Source: Polyangiaceae bacterium (GTDB lineage: Bacteria > Myxococcota_A > Polyangia > Polyangiales > Polyangiaceae). From it: a stretch of 34,707 nt of DNA. This document shows positions 18,898-27,081 of this stretch, piece after piece. How positions within the stretch are numbered: the first letter of the stretch is position 1; each line of letters starts with the position of its first letter. The position numbers and the translations under genes are program-made. The DNA is taken from NCBI GenBank assembly GCA_022842465.1, contig JALHPN010000083.1, forward strand, positions 1 to 34,707, written 5' to 3'. Below the pieces are notes generated by a model. That model searched no databases and had not been told where the DNA came from. It saw nothing but the letters and a program-made list of their open reading frames with translations.

Positions 18898-19341
18898 ATG
18901 CGCCACGCTCTCTTCGCGATCGCCACCGCCGCGTTCGTGCTCGCGTCCACGCGCCCTGCGTCAGCCGACGAGGAGGACCTCGACGTCTTCGTCCTCCACG
19001 AGCACAGCGGCCTCGCGTCGTCGCTCGGTCACCGCGATGACGAGTTCACGTCGCGCGCGGGGCGGTGCCACGATCGGTGGCTCGGCGCCGACGCGGTCCT
19101 CCATCGGTCCCTCGCCGAGCTCACGTCGGGCGCTCGCGTCGCGTACTTCGCGCTCGAGCCGGTCGGCGCGGGGACGCCCCGCCACGCGCTCGGGGGAGGC
19201 CTCGCGCTCGGAGCGACCATCACGCTCCTCCACCTCCCGCACGAGACCCTCCTCGTCCACCTCGACGCCGATCTCCTCGTCTCCGCGCGCGCGGACGCGG
19301 CGCTCGTGAGGAGCACGATCGCCGCGCAGCTCCGCTTCTGA
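18898..19341 (+). CDS. Small exported protein of unknown function
   Basis: 147-aa protein with a Sec signal peptide (MRHALFAIATAAFVLASTRPASA, cleavage after ASA). The start is fixed by a GGGAGG ribosome-binding site about 5 nt before the ATG at 18898. The mature part has beta-strand character (VAYFALEPVG, LALGATITLLHL, TLLVHLDADLLVSA) and ends in AQLRF. It has a single cysteine. I do not recognise the family; periplasmic location is the only inference. Confidence 0.7.
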   Translation: MRHALFAIATAAFVLASTRPASADEEDLDVFVLHEHSGLASSLGHRDDEFTSRAGRCHDRWLGADAVLHRSLAELTSGARVAYFALEPVGAGTPRHALGGGLALGATITLLHLPHETLLVHLDADLLVSARADAALVRSTIAAQLRF

Positions 19342-19360
19342 GGAGGATGGCGGAGCCTCG

Positions 19361-19384
19361 CCGGCGGCAGCTTTCGACCGCCGG
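19361..19384 (+). terminator. Weak hairpin after small exported protein
   Basis: Seven-bp inverted repeat CCGGCGG/CCGCCGG with a 10-nt loop, 19 nt after the stop at 19341. There is no T-run, so terminator function is doubtful. Confidence 0.25.
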
Positions 19385-19501
19385 TGGGCAGACCTTCGCC
19401 GCCCGCGGGCCGTGGCGTCCGGCACTTGCGGGCGCGGACCGCGGGGCACGAGGGTTGCGACGAGGTCGAGCGCACGCAACGAGAACGAAAGGCAGGACAC
19501 G

Positions 19502-19660
19502 ATGGATGAGCGAATCTCCTGGTTTCATTGGATCGTCGCCGCCGCCGTCGCGGCAGTCCTCGTCCCGGTGCTCCTGATCCCGGCGGCGACCCTCGGGCTC
19601 GTGCTGCTCCCGATCGGTGTGGTCCTCGTCCCGTCCGTGATGCTGATCGGACGGTCCTGA
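19502..19660 (+). CDS. Small membrane protein, one or two hydrophobic segments
   Basis: 52-aa protein beginning MDERISWFHWIVAA, with a hydrophobic stretch covering about residues 8-48. The stretch is broken once by Pro residues, which suggests a helical hairpin or one long membrane segment. A GGCAGGA ribosome-binding sequence precedes the ATG, and the frame is otherwise short and clean. I do not recognise it. It could be a small inner-membrane accessory protein. Confidence 0.6.
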   Translation: MDERISWFHWIVAAAVAAVLVPVLLIPAATLGLVLLPIGVVLVPSVMLIGRS

Positions 19661-19700
19661 GCGACTTCCCACGACGCGCGAAGAGCTCTACCGTGGCGAG

Positions 19701-20741
19701 GTGAACGCGCTCCGTCTGTCTGCGCTCGTCCTGGGCTCGGCCGTCGTCGTGGGGATCGTGGCGTGTGGGGGGGACGAGGACGAGGGCCCCGCGTCCCCCG
19801 ACCCGACCACGACGGCAGGCGCCGACGGGGGCGGCGCGAGCAGCAGCGGCTCGACGTCGTCCTCGAGCGGCGCCTCGTCGGGCACCCCCGGTCCGGACGC
19901 ATCGTCGAGCGGAGCGCCCGGCAGCGGCTGCGGCGGCACGCAGGCGGACCCCGGCGGCGCGGCGCTCGTCGAGAGCTACATCGACAGCCTGCCGTTCGGG
20001 AAGCCGACGGGGACGGGTCGCGCGGAGGTCGTCGACGCGATCCTGCGCACGTGCGAGCTCTTCGCGCCTTCGAACGCCGGATTCGAGAAGAGGCACTGCT
20101 ACGCGCACCTCGTCTCCGCGATCTTGAAGGAGTCGAGCTACGACGCGAACCTCACCGCCGTCGACACGTACGGCAGGCGCGCGATCGGCGCGCAGCAGGC
20201 CAACGACCCGGTCGTCGGCCTCCTCCAGATCCGCTTCTCCTCGACGGTGCGCGACTACGCGGGCCTAGGTCACCTCGACAAGCTCGCGTGCATCGGCTGC
20301 GAGATGCCGACCGAGCTCGTCGATCGGAAGGACGAGTCGAACGACTCGCCGTTCTGGGCGGTGACGGGACCGACGAAGCACATGGCCGTCATGACGAAGC
20401 GCGCGTGCAACGTCGCGTTCGGCGCCTGGTACTACTACGTGAACGCGACGGGGAACGGCAACGCGTCGAAGACGACGTACCCGTTCCAGTACTGCGGGAA
20501 CGTCGCGCCGACACCGGCGACCCTCGTGACGGGCCTCCGCTCGCACCTCAGGGGCTCCGACGGCGGACGCGGCGCGATCACGACGATGGCGGGCGTGAAC
20601 GCGCTCCAGAACACGGACGGGGCGTCCTACGAGTACGTGACCGAGATCAAGCAGCGCTTCGACGGCGCCCTCGGCGCGCTGAACGGCACGCATCCCTTCT
20701 TCGTGGTGCTCCAGCCCGAGAAGCCGAAGTACTGCCGCTGA
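19701..20741 (+). CDS. Lipoprotein with lysozyme/transglycosylase-like domain
   Basis: 346-aa protein from a GTG start. The signal ends in IVAC (Cys22), followed by a long Ser/Gly/Thr linker (residues 25-80). The folded part begins near residue 85. HLVSAILKESSYDANLTAVDTYG (136-158), with E144, and PVVGLLQIRFSS (170-181) resemble the catalytic-Glu and GxxQI motifs of lysozyme-like soluble lytic transglycosylases. A KESSYD-type Glu followed about 30 residues later by GLLQI is the usual spacing. Several paired cysteines fit an exported fold. A peptidoglycan- or polysaccharide-cleaving role is inferred from motifs only. It stands 40 nt after the small membrane protein. Confidence 0.78.
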   Translation: MNALRLSALVLGSAVVVGIVACGGDEDEGPASPDPTTTAGADGGGASSSGSTSSSSGASSGTPGPDASSSGAPGSGCGGTQADPGGAALVESYIDSLPFGKPTGTGRAEVVDAILRTCELFAPSNAGFEKRHCYAHLVSAILKESSYDANLTAVDTYGRRAIGAQQANDPVVGLLQIRFSSTVRDYAGLGHLDKLACIGCEMPTELVDRKDESNDSPFWAVTGPTKHMAVMTKRACNVAFGAWYYYVNATGNGNASKTTYPFQYCGNVAPTPATLVTGLRSHLRGSDGGRGAITTMAGVNALQNTDGASYEYVTEIKQRFDGALGALNGTHPFFVVLQPEKPKYCR

Positions 20742-20841
20742 CGGCGCGGCCTCCTCGGCGCGGAGCGCTCTGACGGCGACGGTGGGATTCTCGCCGGTCC
20801 CGAAGCGGCGCTTGCCGCGCCGCAACGTCAGAACGCCCGCG

Positions 20842-21351
20842 ATGGAAACGCACCGCTGCCCACCCTACCTGCTCGCCCTCGCCTCCCTCCTCTTCGTCGG
20901 ATGCGCAGCGGAGTCCGCACCGACGGCCACGAACGTCAGCGAGCAGACGTCGGCTCTGCTCGAAGCACGAGACGGCCCGTTCTTCGCGAGCGTTCAAGAC
21001 CGGCGCCTCGCCGTCACGTACCGCGAGCCGCACGATTCTTCGTTTCTCCAGTGCGAGCTCTTCCAAAAACCCAAGCTCACCCTCGTCTTCGTCGTCGGCG
21101 AGACGTCACTCTCCCGCGAGATGACGGTCTTCTGTCCTCGAAGCCACGGCGACAACGGCGGGGCGACGAACACCGCCATGTTCATCCTCCGCGCAGACGA
21201 CGACGCGGCGCTCTGGGACGCCCTCTTCCCCCCGGCACCCGACGGCACGCGGTGGTACGCCCTCCGCGTCGCGGCACAGAGCTCCTTCGGACGGTGGGAC
21301 AGCCGTTTCGGCGCAGACTATCGCCTCGTCCTCGAGCCGCGCGCTCCGTAG
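20842..21351 (+). CDS. Small lipoprotein of unknown function
   Basis: 169-aa protein. ATG at 20842 is chosen because METHRCPPYLLALASLLFVGC is a compact lipoprotein signal with Cys21; an upstream in-frame ATG at 20782 would add a charged stretch before the signal. The mature domain is beta-rich, with two cysteines (LQCELF, VFCPRS) that may pair and a C-terminal WYALRVAAQSSFGRWDSRFGADYRLVLEP. No family is recognised. It converges with the GldG-like gene at 21427. Confidence 0.68.
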   Translation: METHRCPPYLLALASLLFVGCAAESAPTATNVSEQTSALLEARDGPFFASVQDRRLAVTYREPHDSSFLQCELFQKPKLTLVFVVGETSLSREMTVFCPRSHGDNGGATNTAMFILRADDDAALWDALFPPAPDGTRWYALRVAAQSSFGRWDSRFGADYRLVLEPRAP

Positions 21352-21426
21352 GTGTCAGCGCTGGCACGATCTGCATGCCGCGCCCGACGCCTCGGGGGCC
21401 CGCGCGCGCACGGACCACCTCGAGCG

Positions 21427-22968
21427 TCACTGCCGCGCGAGGCACTCCCTCACCTCGTCGTTTCCCACGATCCAGCGCGCGACGCGGTGGAACTGCTTCG
21501 CCGCGAAGGCCGCGTGGCCGTTGGACGCGAAGTTCCACGCTCGACTGCGCGCGAGCTGCCTCGCCGCGGCGTTCGCCGGACGGCCGTCGGGCTCGAGCGC
21601 ACGCTGGAAAGGATTCGCGAAGGGCGCGGCCGACGAGAGGACGAGGACCCCGGCTCGTCCGACGCTCTTCGTCGGTCCGAACGCGCTCTTGACGACGCCG
21701 TCCACCGACGCGGCGAGCACGTACGTCGCCCGAGGCCCGGTTGGCCACGTCGCGCGCGGCGCGAGGGAGAGCTCTTCGTCGACGGGGATCCGCTCCGCCT
21801 CTGGCGACGTGCGAACGAGGGCGCGCAGCCGCGCATCGGGTTGAGCTCGCCGGTCGAGCTCGAGGCTCGAGGCGAACGCGAGCTCCAACTCGGGCAAACG
21901 GAACAAAGGCGCGGCGAGGCGGTCCACGAGCGCGCCATCCCGACTCCGTTCCTCGGCGCTCCCGAACGACCACCTGATCAACGCGGGCAAGACGATGCCA
22001 TTCCCGCCGTCCGGCTCCTCGAAGAACGGCGGGTCTCCCCCCCTGTCCAGCGGGTGCGTCCGGTCGAGGATCACGTCGCGCCGGAGCTCGACGCCGTACC
22101 CCGCGAGCAGCCGGCCGAGCCCGTGCTTCGCCGGCGTCGCGCGGAACGCCTGATCGTGCGGCGCGACGTCGATCCCGGCCGCGGCGACGACGAGCTTCCT
22201 TCCCCGCAGGACGAACGCGTCGATGGCGCGGAGCTCATCCTCCGTGAGCGCCTGCTGAGGAGCGAGCACGACGAGGCCTTCGATCGACGGATCGAGCGCG
22301 CGGTCCCCGTCGCGGAGATCGACGTCGACGAAGCGCAGCTCCGACTGCGTGCCGAGCGCGGTCGCGAGCGAGCTCTCGTTGGAGACGAGAGGATCGTGGA
22401 CACTCCCCTCCCCGTGGCCCGTCAGCACCCCGATGGTGTGCTTCTCGCCCGCGACCTGCTCGCGGACGCGGCGGAGCTCCTCGACGACGTGCTCCACGAG
22501 GCCTTCGGTCTGGAGGGGATCGAGCCACATCGATCCCGTCGTCCGCCCGCCGTACCGCACGCTGAACCCGAGGAACGCGAGCTTCGCCCCGCTTCGTCGG
22601 GAAACGGGGTTGCCGGTCTCGTCGACGGGGGCCTCGACCATCCCCGCCTCGCGCGCACGTCCCGCGGCGGCAGCGTCCTTCACGTCGACGACGGTGACCA
22701 CGAGGCGGCCTCCCGATGCATCCCGGAAGGGCGCGAGCAAGCGCACGAGCCGCGTCGCGAAGGCGTCGATGCGCGCGAAGCTTCGCGTCGCGTAGATGTC
22801 GACGCTCATCGTCGCCGTGAGGCCTCGGACGGCGTCCGTCGCCCCGGGGCACCCGCCCTGCGCGCCCACGGCGCACGCGTCCGGCGCGGGGGCTGGGGCA
22901 CGGGGAGGGCTGCACGCGAGCGCGACCGACGCGGGGAGGAAGAGAGCCGTCCGCAGGCGGTTCGCCAT
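21427..22968 (-). CDS. GldG-like (ABC_transp_aux) lipoprotein, without ABC partner
   Basis: 513-aa predicted lipoprotein (signal MANRLRTALFLPASVALAC). After a Pro/Ala linker, the segment TATMSVDIYATRSFARID...LLAPF and VVTVVDVKD match the start of GldG/ABC_transp_aux proteins, which sit beside gliding or uncharacterised ABC exporters. The IGVLTGHGEGS segment and the DLRDG..ALDPSIEGLVVLAPQQALTEDELRAIDAFVLRGRKLVV region (nucleotide-sugar-hydrolase-like Rossmann shape) are typical of the family. Usual GldG proteins have a C-terminal membrane helix; this one seems instead to be held by its lipid, with no clear C-terminal helix. No GldA/GldF-type genes are in the window. It is divergent from the AEP operon. 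Confidence 0.8.
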   Translation of the reverse strand: MANRLRTALFLPASVALACSPPRAPAPAPDACAVGAQGGCPGATDAVRGLTATMSVDIYATRSFARIDAFATRLVRLLAPFRDASGGRLVVTVVDVKDAAAAGRAREAGMVEAPVDETGNPVSRRSGAKLAFLGFSVRYGGRTTGSMWLDPLQTEGLVEHVVEELRRVREQVAGEKHTIGVLTGHGEGSVHDPLVSNESSLATALGTQSELRFVDVDLRDGDRALDPSIEGLVVLAPQQALTEDELRAIDAFVLRGRKLVVAAAGIDVAPHDQAFRATPAKHGLGRLLAGYGVELRRDVILDRTHPLDRGGDPPFFEEPDGGNGIVLPALIRWSFGSAEERSRDGALVDRLAAPLFRLPELELAFASSLELDRRAQPDARLRALVRTSPEAERIPVDEELSLAPRATWPTGPRATYVLAASVDGVVKSAFGPTKSVGRAGVLVLSSAAPFANPFQRALEPDGRPANAAARQLARSRAWNFASNGHAAFAAKQFHRVARWIVGNDEVRECLARQ

Positions 22969-23220
22969 CCGCCCCGGTTACGTCAGCGGCCGCCGCGAGA
23001 CAACCTGCTGTCGTGACCGCGCGTTCGCGGGCGAGGTGCGAAGCGTTCGCCCCGCGGTCCCGTCACGGCTGAGCTTCCGCGCGCGGAAAGTCGACGAAAT
23101 CCCTGGCGCGACGTGCCTCTCCTCGTGCACGCGGGTCGCAGGCTGCTATGGTGCGGCGCTTGCTTTTTCGGGTCATCCGATGGTTCAACCACTCCTGAAG
23201 CTCGCGAGGAGGACCGCCAC
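22969..23220. promoter_or_regulatory. Divergent promoter region of the AEP operon and GldG-like gene
   Basis: 252 nt without a convincing gene. It must carry the promoters for the pepM operon (plus) and the GldG-like lipoprotein (minus). A weak sigma-70-like -10 (TATGGT, 23147-23152) lies about 70 nt before pepM, with only a poor -35 at 17-bp spacing (CGTGCA). The sequence is otherwise GC-rich with no clear operator. Confidence 0.35.
23206..23213 (+). promoter_or_regulatory. Ribosome-binding site fixing pepM GTG start
   Basis: GAGGAGGA, 7 nt before the GTG at 23221. It decides this start over the ATG at 23113, whose extra 36 residues look non-coding. Confidence 0.75.
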
Positions 23221-24843
23221 GTGAAGAACGCTGCCGTGAAGAAGACGACTGCCCTGCGCAACATGCTCCGTGATCCGGGGCTTTCTTTCCTCATGGAGGC
23301 CCACAACGGGCTCTCCGCGAAGATCGCCGAAGAGGCGGGCTTCGGAGGGATCTGGGGCAGCGGCCTCTCGATCAGCGCGGCGCTCGGCGTGCGCGACAAC
23401 AACGAGGCGAGCTGGACGCAGGTGATGGAGGTCGTCGAGTTCATGGCGGACGCCACCACCGTCCCGATCCTCCTCGACGGCGACACCGGCTACGGCAACT
23501 TCAACTCCGCCCGTCGCCTCGTGACGAAGCTCGAGCAGCGCGGCGTCGCCGGCGTCTGCATCGAGGACAAGCTCTTCCCGAAGACGAACAGCTTCATCCG
23601 CGGCACGGCCCAGCCGCTCGCCGAGCCGGGCGAGTTCGCCGGCAAGATCCGCGCGATGAAGGAGGCCCAGCGGGACCCGGACTTCGTCGTCGTCGCTCGC
23701 GTCGAGGCGCTCATCGCCGGCCACGGCATGGAGGAGGCCCTCCGCCGCGGCGAGATGTACCGGAAGGCCGGCGCCGACGCCGTCCTCATCCACTCGTCGA
23801 AGAAGAACGCCTCCGAGATCCTGGAGTTCAAGAAGGAGTGGGGCGACCGGCTCCCGCTCGTGATCGTCCCGACGAAGTACTACACGACGCCGACGGAGGC
23901 GTTCCGCGAGGCCGGCTTCAAGATCGTCATCTGGGCTAACCACCTGATGCGCTCCGCGCTCACGACGATGCAGGCGACCGCCAAGCGCATCTTCGAGGAC
24001 CAGCACCTCATGAACGTCGAGGAGAAGGTCGCGCCCCTCGCCGAGGTGTTCCGCCTCCAGGGCGAGAGCGAGCTCGAGCAGGCCGAGAAGGCGTACCTCC
24101 CGAAGGGCGGGCCCGTCGCGAAGGGCATCGTCCTCGCGGCCGGCAAGGGCCACGCGGAGCTCGGCGAGCTCGTGAAGGACAAGCCGAAGACGATGATCCC
24201 CGTCGACGGCAAGCCCATCCTCGGCCACATCGTCGACGCCTACCGCGCGTCGAACGTGCGCGATCTCGTCGTCGTCCGCGGCTACGCGAAGGACTCCGTG
24301 AATCTCCAGAACGTCACCTACGTCGACAACGACGCGTGGGAGACGACGAGCGAGCTCGCCTCCCTCGCCGCGGCGAAGGCCTCCCTCGAGGGCCCCTGCC
24401 TCGTCTCCTACGGCGACGTCATCTTCCGGAAGTACGTCCTCGACGAGATGCTCGAGACCGAGGGCGACTTCGTCGTCGCCGTGGACTCGATGACCCCGGG
24501 CGAGGCCCCCGCCCGCCGCGCCGACTGGGCGGTGTGCTCCGAGCCCCACTCGCGCACGACGATCCTCCGCGAGGTCGCGCTGAAGGACATCGTGAACGAT
24601 CCGAAGGACAAGGGCATCACCGGCCAGTGGACGGGGCTCCTCAAGCTCTCCGCCGCCGGCTCGAAGGCCGTCCGCGAGATGATCGACGGGATGCCCGAGG
24701 CCGAGCGCAACAAGGCCACCGTGCCGGATCTCCTCCGCCGCGTCGTGAAGAGCGGCCTCGCCGTCCGCGTCGTGTACTCCCGCGGCGGGTGGCTCGACGT
24801 GAACACGCTCGAGGACCTCGTGAAGGGCACGGCGTTCCGATGA
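23221..24843 (+). CDS. pepM: Phosphoenolpyruvate mutase fused to nucleotidyltransferase domain
   Basis: 540-aa fusion and the committing enzyme of C-P bond formation (PEP -> phosphonopyruvate). Residues 1-290 are the isocitrate-lyase-superfamily PEP mutase. SGLSISAALGVRDNNEASW (47-65) includes the catalytic-loop Asp59, DGDTGYGN is at 86-93, and EDKLFPKTNS at 115-124 is the mutase signature (EDKxxPKxNS) that separates mutases from lyases. Residues 300-540 are a nucleotidyltransferase domain (GIVLAAGKG, DKPKTMIPVDGKPIL, SYGDVIF, WLDVNTLEDL). The usual Arg after the GxG loop is missing (GKGHAELGELVKDKPK), so activity of this half is uncertain; this may be normal for PepM fusions. The downstream ppd start overlaps this stop (ATGA), and the gene leads a five-gene operon. 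PEP mutase identity is near certain. Confidence 0.97.
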   Translation: MKNAAVKKTTALRNMLRDPGLSFLMEAHNGLSAKIAEEAGFGGIWGSGLSISAALGVRDNNEASWTQVMEVVEFMADATTVPILLDGDTGYGNFNSARRLVTKLEQRGVAGVCIEDKLFPKTNSFIRGTAQPLAEPGEFAGKIRAMKEAQRDPDFVVVARVEALIAGHGMEEALRRGEMYRKAGADAVLIHSSKKNASEILEFKKEWGDRLPLVIVPTKYYTTPTEAFREAGFKIVIWANHLMRSALTTMQATAKRIFEDQHLMNVEEKVAPLAEVFRLQGESELEQAEKAYLPKGGPVAKGIVLAAGKGHAELGELVKDKPKTMIPVDGKPILGHIVDAYRASNVRDLVVVRGYAKDSVNLQNVTYVDNDAWETTSELASLAAAKASLEGPCLVSYGDVIFRKYVLDEMLETEGDFVVAVDSMTPGEAPARRADWAVCSEPHSRTTILREVALKDIVNDPKDKGITGQWTGLLKLSAAGSKAVREMIDGMPEAERNKATVPDLLRRVVKSGLAVRVVYSRGGWLDVNTLEDLVKGTAFR

Positions 24844-25988
24844 TCGAAGCGAAGTCGTTCTGCGAGACCGCGAAGAAGGCGGGCTTCGCGCTCTACACGG
24901 GCGTCCCGTGCTCGTACGTGAAGCCGTTCATCAACTACGTCATCGACGCGCCCGACCTCACCTACGTGGGCGCGGCGAACGAGGGCGACGCCGTGGCGAT
25001 CGCCGCCGGCGCCCAGGTGGGCGGCAAGCGCGCGGTCGTGATGATGCAGAACTCGGGGCTCGGAAACGCCGTGAGCCCCCTCACCTCGCTGAACGCGATC
25101 TTCCGGATCCCGTGCCTCCTGATCGTCACGCTCCGCGGCGAGCCCGGCGGCCCGCACGACGAGCCGCAGCACGAGCTCATGGGGCGCGTGACGACGAAGA
25201 TGCTCGAGACGATGGAGATCGCCTGGGAGTACTTCCCGCGCGAGGAGGCGGAGGTCGCCTCGGTTCTCGAGAAGGCCATCTCCCACATCCAGAAGACGAG
25301 CCTGCCCTTCTGCCTCGTCATGAAGAAGGACAGCGTCGCGCCCTACAAGCTCACGTCGAAGCCGAAGGCGCGCGACATCGCGGGCGCCTCGGCGATCGCG
25401 GGGACGACGCCCGACGCGGCGATCCGCCCCTCGCGCGAGGAGGCGCTCCGCGCGGTCCAGCGAGCCACGACGGGCGACGATCTGCTCGTCGCGACGACGG
25501 GCTTCACCGGCCGCGAGCTCTACGCCTGCGAGGACCGATCGAACCAGCTCTACATGGTGGGCTCGATGGGCTGCGCGTCGGCGTTCGGCCTCGGCCTCGC
25601 CTGGGCGCAGCCGAAGCGGCGCGTCGTCGTCCTCGACGGCGACGGCGCGATGCTCATGCGCATGGGCGCGCTCGCAACGCTCGGCTACGAGCGGCCCGCG
25701 AACCTCGTCCACGTGCTGCTCGACAACGAGGCGCACGAGTCGACCGGGGCGCAGTCGACCGTGACGCACTCGGTGGACCTCGCCGCCGTCGCCGCGGCGT
25801 GCGGGTACCCGAGCGTCACGCGCGTAGCAGGGGCGGACGAGCTCGAGCGCGCGCTCCGTGACCGCACCACGGGGATGCGCTTTCTCCACGCGAAGATCCG
25901 GCAGGGCTCGCCCGCGGACCTCCCCCGTCCGAAGGTGACACCACGGGAGGTGCTCGCGCGCCTCGAGAAGCACATCGCAGGATCCTGA
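24840..25988 (+). CDS. ppd: Phosphonopyruvate decarboxylase
   Basis: 382-aa thiamine-diphosphate enzyme that pulls the unfavourable mutase reaction forward (phosphonopyruvate -> phosphonoacetaldehyde + CO2). The N-terminal PYR domain has YTGVPCSYVKPFINYVI (residues 19-35) and the cofactor-activating Glu in AANEGDAVAIAAG (E48). GEPGGPHDEPQHELMG (100-115) is a Ppd hallmark. The C-terminal PP domain has VVVLDGDGAMLMRMG (262-276) and LLDNEAHESTG (293-303), the GDG...(N/D)N metal-TPP motif. Length is normal. It starts inside the pepM stop and ends 1 nt before the transaminase ATG, which fits strict coupling. Confidence 0.97.
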   Translation: MIEAKSFCETAKKAGFALYTGVPCSYVKPFINYVIDAPDLTYVGAANEGDAVAIAAGAQVGGKRAVVMMQNSGLGNAVSPLTSLNAIFRIPCLLIVTLRGEPGGPHDEPQHELMGRVTTKMLETMEIAWEYFPREEAEVASVLEKAISHIQKTSLPFCLVMKKDSVAPYKLTSKPKARDIAGASAIAGTTPDAAIRPSREEALRAVQRATTGDDLLVATTGFTGRELYACEDRSNQLYMVGSMGCASAFGLGLAWAQPKRRVVVLDGDGAMLMRMGALATLGYERPANLVHVLLDNEAHESTGAQSTVTHSVDLAAVAAACGYPSVTRVAGADELERALRDRTTGMRFLHAKIRQGSPADLPRPKVTPREVLARLEKHIAGS

Positions 25989-25989
25989 C

Positions 25990-27081
25990 ATGACGACGCG
26001 CCGCATGAAGCTGCTGAACCCCGGTCCCGTCACGATGACCCAGCGCGTGCGTCGCGCCCTCGGCGCCGAGGACGTCTGCCATCGCGAGCCGGAGTTCGCG
26101 GCGCTCACGGCCCGCGTGCGCGAGAAGCTCGCCGCCGTCTACGGCGCGCCCGGGTACGCCGCCGTGCTGATCGGCGGCTCGGGCACGAGCGCGGTCGAGG
26201 CCATGCTCGCGCTCGTGCCTCACGCGGGCGCCGCGGGCTCGAAGAAGTCGCTCGTCGTCGCGAACGGCGTCTACGGCGAGCGGATGGCCGCGATGCTCCG
26301 CGCGCAAGGCAAGCCGCACGAGGTCATCTCGTCGGGCTGGACGGGCGCGATGGACCTCGCGGCGGTCGAGAAGGCGCTCGCGACCGGGACCTACGGGCAC
26401 GTGCTCGCGGTCCACCACGAGACGACGACGGGGCGCCTCAACGACGTCGCCGCGCTCGGCGCGATCTGCACGAAGACGAGCGTGCCGATGCTGCTCGACG
26501 CCGTGTCGAGCTTCGCCGGCGAGGACATCCGCTTCGAGGAGTGGAACCTCGAGGCGCTCGCCGCGACGGCGAACAAGTGCGTCCACGGCGCGCCGGGCGT
26601 CTCCTTCGTGCTCGCCCGGAAGGACGCGCTCACGAGGCCCACAGGCGCGACGAGCGTCTACCTCGACCTCATGAAGCACGCGGCCGAGCAGGCGAAGGGC
26701 TCCGCCCCCTTCACGATGCCGACCCACGTGATGTTCGCCTTCGACGAGGCGCTCTCCGAGCTCGAAGAGTCCGGGGGCTGGACGGCACGACACGCCGCCT
26801 ACGTCGCGCGCTCGGCCGCGGTCCGGGCGGCCGTCCGCGAGCTCGGCGCCCCGCTCCTCCTCGACGACGAGGTGGCCTACGGGGCGATCTTGACCTCGTT
26901 CCGGCTTCCGCAGGGGAAGACCTACGAGGCCCTCCACGCGGCGCTGAAGCAGGATGGGTTCGTCATCTACGCAGGACAGGGTAACTTCGATGGCGCAATC
27001 TTCCGCATCGCCGTCATGGGCGACCTCGACCCGCATGACCAGGACCGCCTCGTCTCCTCCCTTCGCCGCGCCCTCGCCTGA
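25990..27081 (+). CDS. aepT: 2-Aminoethylphosphonate transaminase (biosynthetic)
   Basis: 363-aa PLP-dependent class V aminotransferase of the PhnW/AepT group. It opens MKLLNPGPVTMTQRVRRAL. GGSGTSAVEAM (residues 62-72) binds the PLP phosphate, HHETTTGRLND (142-152) is a PhnW/AepT hallmark, LLDAVSSFAGE (168-178) has the PLP-contacting Asp170, and the Schiff-base Lys is in ATANKCVHG (K196). It should interconvert phosphonoacetaldehyde and 2-aminoethylphosphonate; the neighbouring pepM and ppd imply the biosynthetic direction. PhnW of phosphonate degradation is the same family, but no phosphonatase (PhnX) is present here. The CDP-alcohol transferase gene starts inside its last 47 nt. Confidence 0.95.
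   Translation: MTTRRMKLLNPGPVTMTQRVRRALGAEDVCHREPEFAALTARVREKLAAVYGAPGYAAVLIGGSGTSAVEAMLALVPHAGAAGSKKSLVVANGVYGERMAAMLRAQGKPHEVISSGWTGAMDLAAVEKALATGTYGHVLAVHHETTTGRLNDVAALGAICTKTSVPMLLDAVSSFAGEDIRFEEWNLEALAATANKCVHGAPGVSFVLARKDALTRPTGATSVYLDLMKHAAEQAKGSAPFTMPTHVMFAFDEALSELEESGGWTARHAAYVARSAAVRAAVRELGAPLLLDDEVAYGAILTSFRLPQGKTYEALHAALKQDGFVIYAGQGNFDGAIFRIAVMGDLDPHDQDRLVSSLRRALA

Noticed and set aside
20742..20841. Possible small RNA or attenuator between two plus-strand genes
   Set aside because: Only short, imperfect repeats and no T-run; not better than chance in this composition.
23185..24549. Minus-strand open frame opposite pepM
   Set aside because: Shadow of the pepM codons; composition rich in Arg, Val, Asp and His with no domain.
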